A stretch of 64,000 nt of DNA from Lepeophtheirus salmonis (Eukaryota > Arthropoda > Copepoda > Siphonostomatoida > Caligidae): contig NC_052131.2 of assembly GCF_016086655.4 (NCBI RefSeq), positions 9,407,940-9,471,939 of the forward strand, written 5' to 3'. The notes beneath the pieces are model-generated. The model was not told the origin of the DNA. It did no database searches and worked only from the letters and a program-made list of their open reading frames with translations. The first letter of the stretch is position 1. Each line of letters starts with the position of its first letter. Positions 10,830-22,993 of this stretch are shown piece by piece. The position numbers and the translations under genes were made by a program.

Positions 10830-11454
10830 CGTTTTTTTTTCTTCTGAAAAGACAAGAACACAGTCCTCACATTTCTTTATAAATTTGTACGCATCTTCAA
10901 ACACCGTTCTAGCCTTTTTTTTTTGTGATGTTCTGATGTTAACAATTGAAATCTTATCTTCGTAAGAGACTTGAGGCTCAAATCATTTGCCAAAAGGTTC
11001 CTCATTGTCTTAGGTGACACCCCATGTTCTTGAGCAAGCTTGCGTGCACTTGTAGAAGGGTTGGCTTCAATTGAAGCTTACACTTCAGCAATTTATGAAG
11101 GTGTTCTTACTGTGTGAGACTCTCCAGCGTGTGGGAAATCCTTAAAATTAGGTCCCTCTTTCGTCCAGTCTCTTCTTGATCCTCTATACAGTGTTTCTGT
11201 GGACTCCAAATGAACTTGCCATGCTCTTGTTTTCCTCCCCAGCCAAGATCCGCTACGATATTTTTTGTGCAACTGCTCCATGGTTTAATAATTCAATAAG
11301 TAGCCAAAATTCAAACAAGCTAATACAGATCCAAAATTAATTAACGTTTCATGCAACCTAACCTAAAATTTGAGGGTTCTGCGACAATCAATAACAAAGC
11401 TATAGCGCGCAAAAGTCATGCACAAGCTAATCGTCCCCACCCGGTAAATCAATT
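10830..11454 (-). mobile_element. Tc1/mariner relic B: DNA-binding half of another transposase
   Basis: From 11281 downward on the minus strand the frames give, with shifts, a start MEQLHKKYRSGS, a helix-turn-helix (SMASSFGVHRNTV, then IKKRLDERGT), and a second helix-turn-helix (ARKLAQEHGVSPKTMRNLL at about 11045-10985). The start of the catalytic core follows as VFEDAYKFIKKCED-CVLVFSEEK near 10845, with Glu where the first catalytic Asp is expected. The homology stops there at about 10830. The upstream end may be the CCGGG-type terminus next to TA at about 11454. It is a different lineage from relic A, because both carry their own FS(D/E)EK motif. Several stops and frameshifts make it a pseudogene. 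Confidence 0.7.
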
Positions 11455-12246
11455 CATGTTTTTTCATGTCAAGAATAAAAGAAGAAGAATTAGAGCTTGA
11501 AGATTATGAGATGACTGATGAGTACTTAAGAATATCAAGGGCTTAAGAACAAAAAAAAGGCAAACCAGTGTTCTTGTATGCCGAATACAAATTGCCTGCT
11601 ATAGTTCATTCATTCTTTCATACCAGTGTTAATCTTTTATTCAAATCTTACCATACGAATTACTATATACATAAGCGAGCTATTAAAAAAAAACGGAACA
11701 GAACTGCATATTCGATACCGCGTGCACACCCTATGGACTCCATTATGAATCCTTACATTCAAAATATGTATATGATATACCTATGGGATCACTATATACA
11801 GTGCAACCTCTTCACATGTTTGATGATATTTGCACACACCTGCAATAGTTCAATAATATGACCACATTTTATTTCTTGGATCAAAATATATTTATAATAT
11901 ACATCAGGAGGCACTTTATAGAATGCACCCCGTGACGGGTTTTCATAGAGACAGGGAGCCAAACATTCTTTTATTAATATAGATATGAAATATATCATTG
12001 CAAGTTTATTAAAGCAAATATATAAATGTATAGGTATTTTGAGAGGAAATCGTTCGTATATTTATAGTAACGCATTAAAAGAAAAATATGCAAAAATGAA
12101 ATCAAATAAGCACACTGCAGATGTTGGTAATTTAATTAATTTATCATGACAGTAGATTAATTAATCTTTATATATATATATATATGGAAACATAATTTTA
12201 CAATATTTAATAGAGGAAATTATCTAATCCAATTATGTGCGTGGGA

Positions 12247-12255
<9 letters not shown>

Positions 12256-12277
<22 letters not shown>
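12256..12277 (+). repeat. Poly-T run (22 T)
   Basis: Uninterrupted T homopolymer just upstream of an AT-rich patch. No neighbouring element could be assigned. Confidence 0.9.
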
Positions 12278-12567
12278 GTATTTGTAAAAGTTAGTGCAGT
12301 TTTGAATAGATAAAGTTACGTATTTACATATAGAAATGAAGGAATTTATAAAGTTTTTTGATATGTCGAAATATTTTGTATAGTACCTATGATGATTGGT
12401 CATATTCAATACTATTTCTAATTTTTGATAAAAAAATTTGTTGAATATAATCAAAAAAAAATTAACGACTTTTTAGCTGAATCATTTAAGTTATCATAAC
12501 AGTTTCTGGCATGTTGATTATGGTAATAGGATTTTTTTTTCGGTAACAAATCAGCATGCGATAATAA

Positions 12568-12885
12568 TGCCACGGTACCCTATATGTTCGTTCCGGTTCC
12601 GGTACTGAAATTGGTATTAGAGTTTTGATACTTTTTCGACCAAAGATAATAAGTTATTTAGTTCAATTCATACTGGATTTTTGTTTGGTGTTACTAGAAG
12701 GGCGAGATGGTTTTCAGCTCAGAAATTTGATGAGTTTTTTATGGAGAAAAACTTTTTTGGGGATGGAAGTTGTCATTGACTCCCCAATATTTTACGATAA
12801 AATAATGCTGCAAATAACGCTTTAAATACCAATTTAGCATGGTACCTTTTTAAATGCATCAGTGCCCGGTACCACAAAAGTATAT
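12568..12885. repeat. Possible small transposon with GGTACC-rich ends
   Basis: The left side holds GGTACC followed by TTCCGGTTCCGGTACTG at about 12573-12607. The right side holds GGTACC and CAGTGCCCGGTACC at about 12840-12873. The two sides are roughly complementary in inverted order, as expected for decayed terminal repeats. No target duplication was found and no coding content is visible. Confidence 0.25.
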
Positions 12886-15800
12886 GTATCCGAACAACAC
12901 TATTACTTCACTTGTTTATGTTTCTAGTCTAATAATGAAATATATATTTATTTTTTTGTTAAATTTCCTTATTTCATGTGCATAATCTCCTTTTATCTGT
13001 TTGTATTTCCCCCACCGATGTTCTCATCATAGTTGTACATACTTTGAATCTTTTTTTCATAATATGGGTCCACGGATATTGTAACTTTATCGTTTTCCTT
13101 AAATGTATATTCTCTAGTTTCTGTTTCAAAATCTTCATGTTAACATTGAAGAGAGCAAACAAACTTTTTTTAGAGCTATCAACGGATTAGCCATTTAGAT
13201 AAAAAATAGCACTCATCATATATTAGATATCAAAGATATAGTATTTTTAGCAGGTATCTTATTAATTGGTATAGCCGAGTTCCATTTATTAAGATTTTCC
13301 ATATTTTATCTTAGAAATTTATTCGAATTTTTATTTTATTATCTTTGCGCTTTTGAAAAGATATTGTACTAGTGTAGCACCAAAAAAAACACAAGTTGAA
13401 GCATATTTCACGTCTATGAAAATAATCACTTTTTCTATAAATATATCTACTGTTAACTAATTGACAATAAAATAATATTACTTATTGAATCAAAACGGTA
13501 ACAGTTATAATAGAGAGGTTGTATGATTCTAAAAGTAAATAGTTTCTCCAGATTTTAAGTAATCCATGTTTTAACTCTCTACTTAAATCCCACTATAATT
13601 GATTTCCAATTAAGCACTTCATAAACTATTTACTAATTTAAATTTTGAACAAAACATGTCCTTTTTTATTGATCCTCCGTTACTTTTTTAAATCTTTGGA
13701 AATACCGTCTTTTTCTTTAATTGTGTTTTCTTATTAATATGCTCATATTTCTGTTCTTTTTCGTCAAAAATTCCAGATTTATTTAATTATTTTAAACATA
13801 CACTATGTCTCAATATCCCTCAGGCACTCTTATTATGTTGACAAAAAATTTAGTGATTTTTTTAAACTAATTTTAGATATTTATTTTATTTAAAAAAAGT
13901 TAAGCTACATGTATAAATGTACTACTTAAGCAAAAAATTTGGTGATCTGCTGTAATAAACTTCTCCATTCATTTTTTAAGCCTTTAGCATAATAACTGAA
14001 TGGTCGACGCTGATACTTTGGCCATGTACTCCTCAAAAAAAAATATTCAGACTTGTGATATTTTGGTGGTAGGAAGTACTGGTCGTTTTCTCAGTGGTTC
14101 TCTACACATAGTATTCAAGGAAACTCAAATTTGGAAATGCCAGAGGCCAAAGTTCCTTTGAACAAAATACCCCTTACATTAATTTTCTTTCATTGTAGGA
14201 TTTAAAGGTTTTTGATGTATGGTAAAGACCCAATTTTCAGTTCATACCTTATTCTCAATCCCATAAGAGCTGCTAAGAAGAAAAAAAACCATTTTGGTTT
14301 AACAAACTTTTGTTATTATTCATTTTTAAATTTTTTTAAAGGCTGTTTTTCATCAATTATAAATGACAATTAATTCCAATGTCATGGCTAATCGAGGATA
14401 GTTTGACCTTTTTAGGACCAAATATTACTAAAATTGTCCACCAATTGACAGTAAAAATTTTATATATATTATAAAAAGCAAATAATCAGCACGTACAATT
14501 TCTTCCGTACTTTGGTATTTATTGATATCGAATAACAATAAAACAATCTTGAGTCAACAAAACATCTGAAGAAGGTGTATTGTCAATATATAAAATAATA
14601 AAGAAGTTAGTATTGCTTGAAAAAGTGTACGAGCAATATTGAGAAAAATATTATTTTTTATCCTTGATTCTCAAATATTTTAGTTGTTATTCTCAATTTT
14701 TCATTTTTTGCTCTATTTGATCGAGGTTTTGTGAGGAAAAAAGAAGTTTTTCTTGCATAATAAATTAAATTGAATAATTAAGGAAACAATCAAAAGGGAA
14801 AAGAAAGTACAAAGGAGGTAATGATCACAAAACCTCCAAAAAAATTAAGGGTTTACCAAGTTTTATTTTTTCATTTTAACCTAGCTTATAAAAAATATTT
14901 ATTTATAATGATGAAAAAATCATTTTAAATTCAAAGGCATGGCAAATATGTTTGTCATATTTACTCGGTATAGCAATACTTAAAAAAAAACATTTTTCTC
15001 AAAAATAGAAGAGAAACAAAATTGAAAAATACTCAAGTATATTTCTAAGTATTTATTGATATGTAACATCTTGGAAATAGAAATCTTCAACAGAAGGGTT
15101 TTTATAAGACTTTTTCTGTTGGGGTACTGAAAGACGCCCTAAAAAATGGAAAAAAGAATCCTTGAAAAATAACGTTTTTTTTTAGCTAGACCTAACATTT
15201 TAGTGTATATGGTGGATAAACATCCTAAGGAAGTATCAAAGGGGGTAAAATTTACGCAATTATTATATGCCGTATATACTTTTGACAAAATCTTTTTTCA
15301 TATGAGAATTTACTATGTATATAATTATTGTAATAATCCAAAAAAAAAAATCACTGTAAAAAATATTCAAACATTAAACAAAAAAAAAATCATCAAAGTG
15401 GCTTGAATATGTGTCATGCTGTTTTTTTAAAAATAAACAATTAAAATAAGACATAAAAATCATTAAACTTTATTTCATTTTTTGCAAACAAAAATAAAAA
15501 TATCCTTTGCTTTTAAGGGGTTTGTTTTAATATATGTACATATATTTCTGTCTGGAATATTTTTTATCTCAAATGATGCAAATTCATAATTAGTGTACAA
15601 CATATGTATGTCTTTATCTAAAAATAAATATTTTAATGAGAAATATAGAACAGTTTATTATTAACGAGCAGCAAAATATGTATTATTTTGATACGTCTTG
15701 TTTTTCTAAGAGACATCAATTTCGTAATTTCTTCGAATAAAAAAATATTGCTAGAGAAAAAGAGAAATAATGAAAGGAAATTGGCAGGCAAAAAAGTCAT

Positions 15801-16431
15801 TTCCTCATGTTTTCGTTACCAAGGGCCTATATCCTATTAATAATAACAGGTTTAGTGTTTCACATACATACATATATTTGACACTCTATACATTAATTTA
15901 ATAATTTTTCAGCAGTTTGTTCATTGTTTGCTTTCATAATTGTAGAGTATTTTTTGTTTAATTGTTTGATTATTTCTTACGAACCATTACTAAAGGTCAA
16001 CCCTGTCGTTATGTGGAAGAACATGGATGGCAGTTATAATAAGACTTTAGTTGATATCAAAATATTTTCCAATCCGATATTTTACATATAATTAAATGTA
16101 AAATTATCCCTGGAAGCATTTGCTCTGTCACAATGGGTTCGTTTCCTTTTCCATCAGAAACAAATGATTCAATATTTGACAAAAAAAAAATTGTTAGTAT
16201 TTTACTCGTGAGAGACAAATTTATTTAAGTTATCCTGTACTGATTCATAAATTTGATTCCTATTAAAGAACGTTAGTAAGCCGGCCGTTTAAAAAAAAGA
16301 AGAAGACATTTCATGAAAGCCATTATTCACACCAAAACATTTGATAAATAATTTAATGCACCGAACTTCTCTTTGATAACTTCTAAAGCCGATCTTACAC
16401 TATGAGCCTTAAAATATTGAATGTTAATACT

Positions 16432-17112
16432 AGGGCTGGGACAGTATGCTAAACACACGGTTTGGTACGAACTGTGGTACAGACTTCACAGTACGGTATA
16501 TTAGAAAAATATTTTTAATATAATTAATTTAGTTCTTGAAAAAAAAATCTATATTTTATTCTTTAATAACATTATCCAACAAAATAACAGTTTTTTATGC
16601 ACACGAACAACATATGCTTAACTTAGTACAGTTTGATCCCCTGATTCCAAATATGGCCTTATTTTTTTTCTCAGAGACTCGTGGCTTTCAGAAAAAGACC
16701 ATACATTTTTTGTTATCTTTGGCTATTTTTAAGGCTCAAAGCTGTTTTAAGCCCTCGTTGTTGAAGATAGGGATAAATTATGTTAATATATTTTAAAGCC
16801 GAATGTTAAAAAATTTTTAAACAATTTTTAAAATGTATGCATCATAGTTTTAACTCAAATTATATTTGTTTAATGTGGAAAATAGGTGATTTTTATTCAG
16901 AGGCACATAGCTTCAAGACGAATAAATTCAAATTGTTTTAAAGTATCTCCTTTGATAGCTGAAAGTATGAACTTTTATTTTAAAAAAAGAGTCTTTCAAA
17001 AACGCTCTATATTGTTGCCAATTTGAGATAAGCCCACGACAATATTTCAAGGAAAAAACTCATTTTTGAATAGATCTCATAATAAAAGTGAGTGCATAAG
17101 TATTCGTATGCC
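16432..17112 (+). repeat. Family H, copy 2 (left arm of the fold-back)
   Basis: Bases 16625-17070 align with 8361-8815 in the same orientation. The upstream part, 16432-16510, begins CTAGGGCTGGGACAG and has repeated GGTAC-like motifs of the kind seen at DNA transposon ends, so this copy may start at 16432. The segment 17032-17112 is missing from the inverted partner. No protein is recognisable. Confidence 0.65.
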
Positions 17113-17752
17113 CCAGCTAGAAAAGATAGAAACAAAGAATGAGAAGAAGAAAAGAGATAGAAACAAAGAGAAAGAAAAAGAAAAAGTATTTGCTCGGAGG
17201 ACACCCTTGAATGTCCGTTTTTTGGAATCCTTCACTCACTACGGGTATGCTACGAGTCATCTTTTGTCTATGAAGCTTGAAATAATTTATTTATACAGTT
17301 TGGGAGATGAAGCTTAATGTTATAACAAATTGTATAATATATATTTTATTTTTCTCCTTTTCTTTTTCTTTTCTCTCTCTTTCTTCTCTGTCTTTAGTTC
17401 TATCTTTTCTAGTGGCCTTATCTCAAATTGACAACGATCAGGAGTGTTTTTGAAGGTGCTCTTGTTTTCAAGGTAAAGTTCATACTTTTAGCTATCCAAT
17501 GCATTATTTTTAAACTTTTTGAATCTATTTGTCTTGAAGCTATGACCCTCTGAATAAAAGGCACCTATTTTCCACTTTAAACAAAGATAACTCGAGTTCA
17601 AAGCATTATGCAGACATTTAAAAAAAGGATTTTTACATTCGGCATTAAAAATATTGCCATAATTCATCCCTATCTTCAACACCGAGGGCGTCAAACAGCT
17701 TTGAACCTTAAAAATAGCAAAAATGTATGGTTTTTTCTGAAGGCCACGAGGA
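16678..17752. repeat. Long imperfect inverted repeat (fold-back)
   Basis: The left arm runs 16678-17186 and the right arm 17350-17752 reversed. The outer parts are two family H copies facing each other. The inner parts are a purine-rich tract (CTAGAAAAGATAGAAAC onward, 17116-17186) and its pyrimidine-rich complement (17350-17412). The central spacer of about 160 bases is unique. The arms differ by an 80-base segment at 17032-17112 present only on the left. A transcript through this region could fold into a hairpin with arms of several hundred bases. No coding function is visible. Confidence 0.75.
17413..17752 (-). repeat. Family H, copy 3 (right arm of the fold-back)
   Basis: Reversed, this segment matches 16678-17031 almost throughout, including CTCGTGGC.TTCAGAAAAA at the outer end and CAATTTGAGATAAG at the inner end. 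It ends next to an AAT/ATT microsatellite (17756-17776), where recognisable similarity stops. Confidence 0.7.
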
Positions 17753-17755
17753 TAT

Positions 17756-17776
17756 GAATAATAATAATTATTATTA
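17756..17776. repeat. AAT/ATT microsatellite
   Basis: A short trinucleotide repeat changes from AAT units to ATT units in the middle. It abuts the outer edge of the right fold-back arm. Confidence 0.8.
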
Positions 17777-17777
17777 T

Positions 17778-18750
17778 TAAATTATATCTTGTTGAAGTTT
17801 AAAACTCAAAATGTTCAGATTGTAATGGTCCAGTTGGTAGTCTTGGAGAGAATATCTGAAAGCATAATATTAATTACCTTAGAATTAAGACCCTCTCTTA
17901 ATAAGGATCCCTCTTAACCAACCATGTCATTAGAATCCCCAAGTCTGGTAGATTTTGAGGCTCTTGTTACGAGAGAAATTTTTAGTTCAGGTTACATTGT
18001 TATAATAATATTTCCGATATTATGTTTGCTTTTTTGGGGAAAATGGGTCATTAATTCAGGTTATGTGCAATTGTTTTTAAATTATTTATAGCTTTCATCA
18101 ATAAATCCAAATAAACAGAGAGAGAAAGACTACTTTCTACCTGTTCGTAATTTTTGCATGATAGATTTGCTTATTTTTGGCATTTAATATTATAAATTAT
18201 ATATTTCATTTATTATATTTATGTCTAAATATGTATGTTCCAGGTAATAATACATACCTATGGTACAGCGATATTACAATGTAAGTACGTATATCTTTCA
18301 TATTTCGATGGCGTGCCAGATTTCATAATGGAAAAAAACCCATATCGAAATGGCAATCAGGTTTTGCAATCATCCTTCAAAGTTACATAGTTGCTATTGT
18401 ATTTCGCCCCTTCATTCATGCTAAAACAAACACTAATCGATTAAACCCTACCTTTTCATTATGTACTTATTACAACATATGTAAATAATCACTTCTTTTT
18501 CTTTCTGTTTTTGTAGCTACGAATATTTACAAAGTCAAATGAGAAGGAATGAAATGTGAGTTCTAAGACACGCTTGAAAAAACAGCGAAATGAGTTCAAT
18601 GAATCAAAAAAGTTTTTTGTTTATTTTGTATAAAACTACATTTGGACGTAATGTTATCAAAAATAGATATATGATCACGCCTAAAAAATGTATAATTTTA
18701 AACATTTACTTGTAAACTTTTTACATATTTTAGAAAGTATATATATATAT
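17778..18750. other. AT-rich stretch, no gene seen
   Basis: No open frame with protein character is present on either strand, and no repeat shared with the rest of the window was noticed. Confidence 0.5.
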
Positions 18751-18751
18751 A

Positions 18752-19568
18752 CAGGGCGTGGAATAAGTTCAGGAAGATATATTTTATATTAAAAATTTAT
18801 TAACTAGACAATACTTTTGTCAAAAACAACAAATTATAATATGAATTAATTTAACAAACTTCTGTTCGAAATCACCACACTTTGGCTGGATTACACGGCG
18901 GAGACAATGATGAACATGGGCAGAGGCAGTATGGAGAAATTTGTTCACTGTTAAGGCCATTGAAAATGCCCAAAATGATCATGTTTTAGGGAAATCCATT
19001 GAAAACATCCCTTTTGAACACCACACTATCACCAGAGGCCACCCAGTGTCATGATCTAGATCCGTATATTATGTAAGACGGGAATAATATGCGTCTCATT
19101 TTCATTATGGAGGGTTTGAAAATCAACCAACATGTCTACAAGGCCAAGATGGCCTACAAGAGCCTTCCCTGGCTTCAGAAAACATATGGCGATGTCCCTT
19201 TACATCTTCAACCAAGACAGGCACCATCTACACAACAAAAGATGTGCAAAACTTGTAAAACCCAATTTTAAGAGGGTTTTTTTTTGGGGGTAAATATGGT
19301 GCTCCTAGGAGCCTTGATCTATCCCTTGGACTTTAATACCTGATCCATCCTTCAGACTAGGGCTTATACCTAGTACCATCCTACAAAGACGCTCTGAAGC
19401 GTGCCTTTATCCAGGAATGGGTCAATATCTGTGAACAAACTGTTCGTGCAGCCTCTTCTAATGTAATGTAATCCGAGCAATTGTTGGCTACTCCAAACAA
19501 AAGTTGTTGTTTTAAATTGATTTATATTGCAGTTTCATTATTTTCAACAAATTTATTCCGTACTTACA
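18752..19568 (+). mobile_element. Shortened mariner-like element with terminal repeats
   Basis: The left terminus (CAGGGCGTGGAATAAGTT, after a TA at 18750) and the reversed right terminus at 19539-19568 share GGAATAA.TT and a following GAA.ATA block, so both terminal inverted repeats survive. Inside, the plus strand gives pieces of a Tc1/mariner catalytic domain: EGLKINQHVY (about 19111) and LPWLQKTYGD. A shifted frame then carries an NQD motif equivalent to the second catalytic Asp, and KDALKRAFIQEWVNICEQT ends at a stop at 19469-19471. The DNA-binding domain and first Asp are not recognisable. At about 0.8 kb it is shorter than a usual 1.3 kb element and carries several frameshifts, so it is inactive. 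Confidence 0.75.
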
Positions 19569-22276
19569 TTTAACCCTTTTAATTTTTTTATTTTTGGGAG
19601 GAGTGAAGATTCAAAAAAATTATTTCTCAGAGGGAGTTTTAACACTTGTACTATTTTATTAATATAACTATTTTCTAAATATAACGATACTTATGTTGTA
19701 AGTTTATAATTGGATTTTTGTAACAATTATAAAAATTTTAGTAGTTTTAATTTTACTGGTTATAAGGCATCTGAAATTATTTGTTTCATATTAAATTAGA
19801 TTTCTAAGTAATATATATATTTTCACGAAAAACATTCGAATAGTACATAAAAATTCTGCTTTTTCCTGCAATGTGTTATATTTAATAAAAATATTTCCTT
19901 AAATTGTATATTAGACGATTCAATTATGGAAAACAAAAATAATATCTTTAAAGGCTTCTGGAGAGAACAATTGGGAATTTTGACAAATCTTTATAAAATG
20001 TAAATCTTATTCAACGTATTGTAAATCAAACTTTATTGTTCAAATGGACCAAACAATTGAAAAAACAGACGAATAATGCAAATTTAAGTGAAAAATTAAA
20101 GGAATAAAATACTTTACCCTACTTTTTCAATTAATTATAGTTACAAACATTCATTATGTTGGGCTAAAGTAATATTTTTTTATATATATGTATGTACATC
20201 CTGACACCTCCAATTTAATAATAAAAACCAGCCATTTTAATTATCAACAATCATTGTACTTTGATCAATTAAAATTACTTATTTATTATGTATACAAATA
20301 TATGGATCGGGTATTTGAATTTTACAGAATACGGATCTATTTTAGTATTTTTTATCAAAAAAGGTAAAAATTACAACATTAATATATCAAACATATAAAG
20401 GAATTTCAATCATTCCATTATAAATACCACAAATGTTCGTAATGTATCATTTTGTCTTCCCTTCAAATTCCAAACCAAGTACTTCCCTCGGGTGCTAAGC
20501 CACCCCAATATTAGAATGAGTATCTTAGGTATAACAAAGATTCTCTGCTTTGAGTAGTTGTTAAATATGAATAAATTTATTGAGTAAATAGTATTCTTTT
20601 TATAATTATATTGTTTATCTTTAAATTAATAAACTGAAATAGGAGTTGTAAAAAAATAACATTAAACATATAGACTGTTGAGATGGATTTTTTTAAATTA
20701 ATAAACTATTAATTAGATATTCTTTAGGCAAAATAAGTCATATTCAACTCCCCTTTCTACTCCTCTCTTCATATGTTTCAAATAGTTGGAGTAGAAAAAT
20801 AGTAAAACATTATTTGAAGCCTCCATAATGAATTTCAAAATTTATCAATAATGCAGAATCTAAGGAAATAACATCCAAAATGAATATGATATCGGCAAAA
20901 TATGATGAATTATTATAATTTACATAGATGATGTAGAAAAAGAATAATATAAAAAAGAAATTACGAGGTTATTTCCGTTTATAGGGTGAATAAACATATC
21001 AGGGAGTTTACAGAGGGTTAAATCGTCATCCCATTCAAAATGCTTTATCCCACTGAGCTGAATTTATACTTTTTCCATACATTGTTAAAAATTTCATAAA
21101 TTTTATAAATTACAAAAAGCACTCCTTAGTTACTCCCCATTTATCAAAATGGGATAAGTACTAGTTGTCAACTATAATATTTTCAGTAGGACTCATAAAA
21201 CTAATTAAACATGTTGTTTTTTCCCTTGTCTTATGTATTTGAATTATAAAAAGCACTTACTACACAGTTAACAAAGTACCCTTATATATACGAGCTCTGA
21301 TTCAACATAAACCCTAATTTTATCATTCCAAATATAATTATCACTTTAGAATTTAAATTATTCTTTAATTAAGTATTTATTCATGTCCACAACGTTTGAA
21401 TAGTTATTTTTGACAGATAAAAAGAAAAAATGTCTTTTAATGTGTTCCGCAATGTTTTACTATTAAAAAACATCGAAAGAAAAAATCAATTTCGGGGATT
21501 TTTGTATTACAAACTTTAAATAGATAATTTATTCTTGAAAATTTAGCATTTTGTAATAAATAATAAATCGTATGGACTTCTAAGATCATATACCAAAATG
21601 TTTAGTTATACTGAATCAGTAGAACACCATCTGAAGAATTTTAAGGAACATTAAAAAAAAGTATTTTCCTTATATTGATGCTTTCTTTTAATTTATTTCA
21701 TAGTTGAAAATGGTGAAGCACAGTAAAGCCGTCTAATCTTTTTATATGTCAAAAACAAACTAACAATAGAAAATGCCTGATATTGTCAACAAGAGTTAGG
21801 AACATGTGAATCAACATAGTAAAAAAAATACATTTAATAATCAAATGAGAATTGAATTTGGTATAAGAAAGTAAAGGTTTCTTTTTTATATTAGTAGGAT
21901 ATATATATTAACGAAATTGCAAGTTATACCTTCTAGCAATTATATCAATTATTGAAATATTTAAAATGCTTTTTGCATGGTGATAACCCTTTACCTGTTA
22001 TAGTTTTGAACTTCCTTTACATTAATAAAAAAATTATGTTAAATAATTTATAAATTTATTTTATAGGAATATACAGAAATACAAGATATCCATTATCGAA
22101 TTTCTTTTAGACAAATGAGAAGATTTATGCATTGAGTATATTGTGCTCGTATGACACATCATTGAGAATATGTATCATTATATTATAGTATAAACATAAT
22201 CATCACCTATACAAATAATATTTCAGATGACGTGCTACAGTTTCATTTATCACAAAAACATGAAAAGTCAGGGGAG

Positions 22277-22297
22277 TTTTTTTTTTTTTTTTTTTTT
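22277..22297 (+). repeat. Poly-T run (21 T)
   Basis: T homopolymer preceded by GGGGAG. No attached element could be identified. Confidence 0.9.
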
Positions 22298-22939
22298 GTA
22301 AAGAAGTCATTTTGTTTCTTGTAAAAGAAAGGAAAATGTAAAAATATGATAATAAATAAATATATTATGATCAGTAGACTGCCCCTTTTTTATATTAATA
22401 TTTTTTCACCTACACAAAGGCTTTTTTTGTCGGACAATCAAAATAATGACTTTCGCAAAATTTGAGTGATCTCAGATCATCAGGGGATTTTTGTGTCGAA
22501 ATTGATAATTTTTTAGCCTCTTTTTGTACTGTTCCCAATATACTGTTTTGTGTCAAACACTGTACTTTTTATATTTTTTAGAATTAAACAATAACAAAGC
22601 ATAGCAAAGTAATGAAGTAAAATTGAACTCTAATTTAAGTGATATTTGTTGAACAATAAGAGAAACAATATATTTTGTTCGACTTTGATAAAACAGGGAA
22701 ACTGCTAATCTTTTTCCACAGTTTAGTGGAGAACGGGGCGATAATGATTTTGACAGCTAAGCCCCTTTAAAATATATATTGAGGTTCTGAAGTATCAAAA
22801 ATGTAATTTTTCTTTAGTCTAATCATCTTTATCCCACTGGACATCCCCCCCCGTTTTGCATCTCCCCATTCTCTTTCAATTACAGTAGCTTTATCCGGTT
22901 ATTACTCCTATTTTATATATTTCTTTCTCTCGATCTAGA

Positions 22940-22993
22940 GGGGGATTGGGGGCGAATCCATCCCCTCTAGCCTACTCCCTAAGGACGCCCCTG
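22940..22993 (-). mobile_element. Possible hAT-like transposon end
   Basis: Read on the minus strand from 22993, the sequence starts CAGGGGCGTCC and is followed by a GC-rich, G-tract-rich segment. That resembles the start of many hAT terminal repeats (CAGGGGCG type). The partner end and an 8-base target duplication were not found, so this is only a suggestion. Confidence 0.25.

Larger units (their letters stand above)
11460..16430. other. Long AT-rich stretch, no gene recognised
   Basis: No coding sequence can be supported in these 5 kb. Open frames such as 11568-11861, 12625-12825 and 15203-15406 are short, AT-driven and unfamiliar. A 22-T run lies at 12256-12277. A patch at 12568-12885 is bracketed by GGTACC-rich segments in rough inverted orientation and may be an old transposon. 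The region around 13990-14180 is a little less AT-rich but unassigned. Confidence 0.4.

Noticed and set aside
17007..17317. Lys/Glu-rich plus-strand frame at 17066-17317 and its minus-strand partner
   Set aside because: They are translations of the purine tract and spacer of the fold-back; composition explains them.
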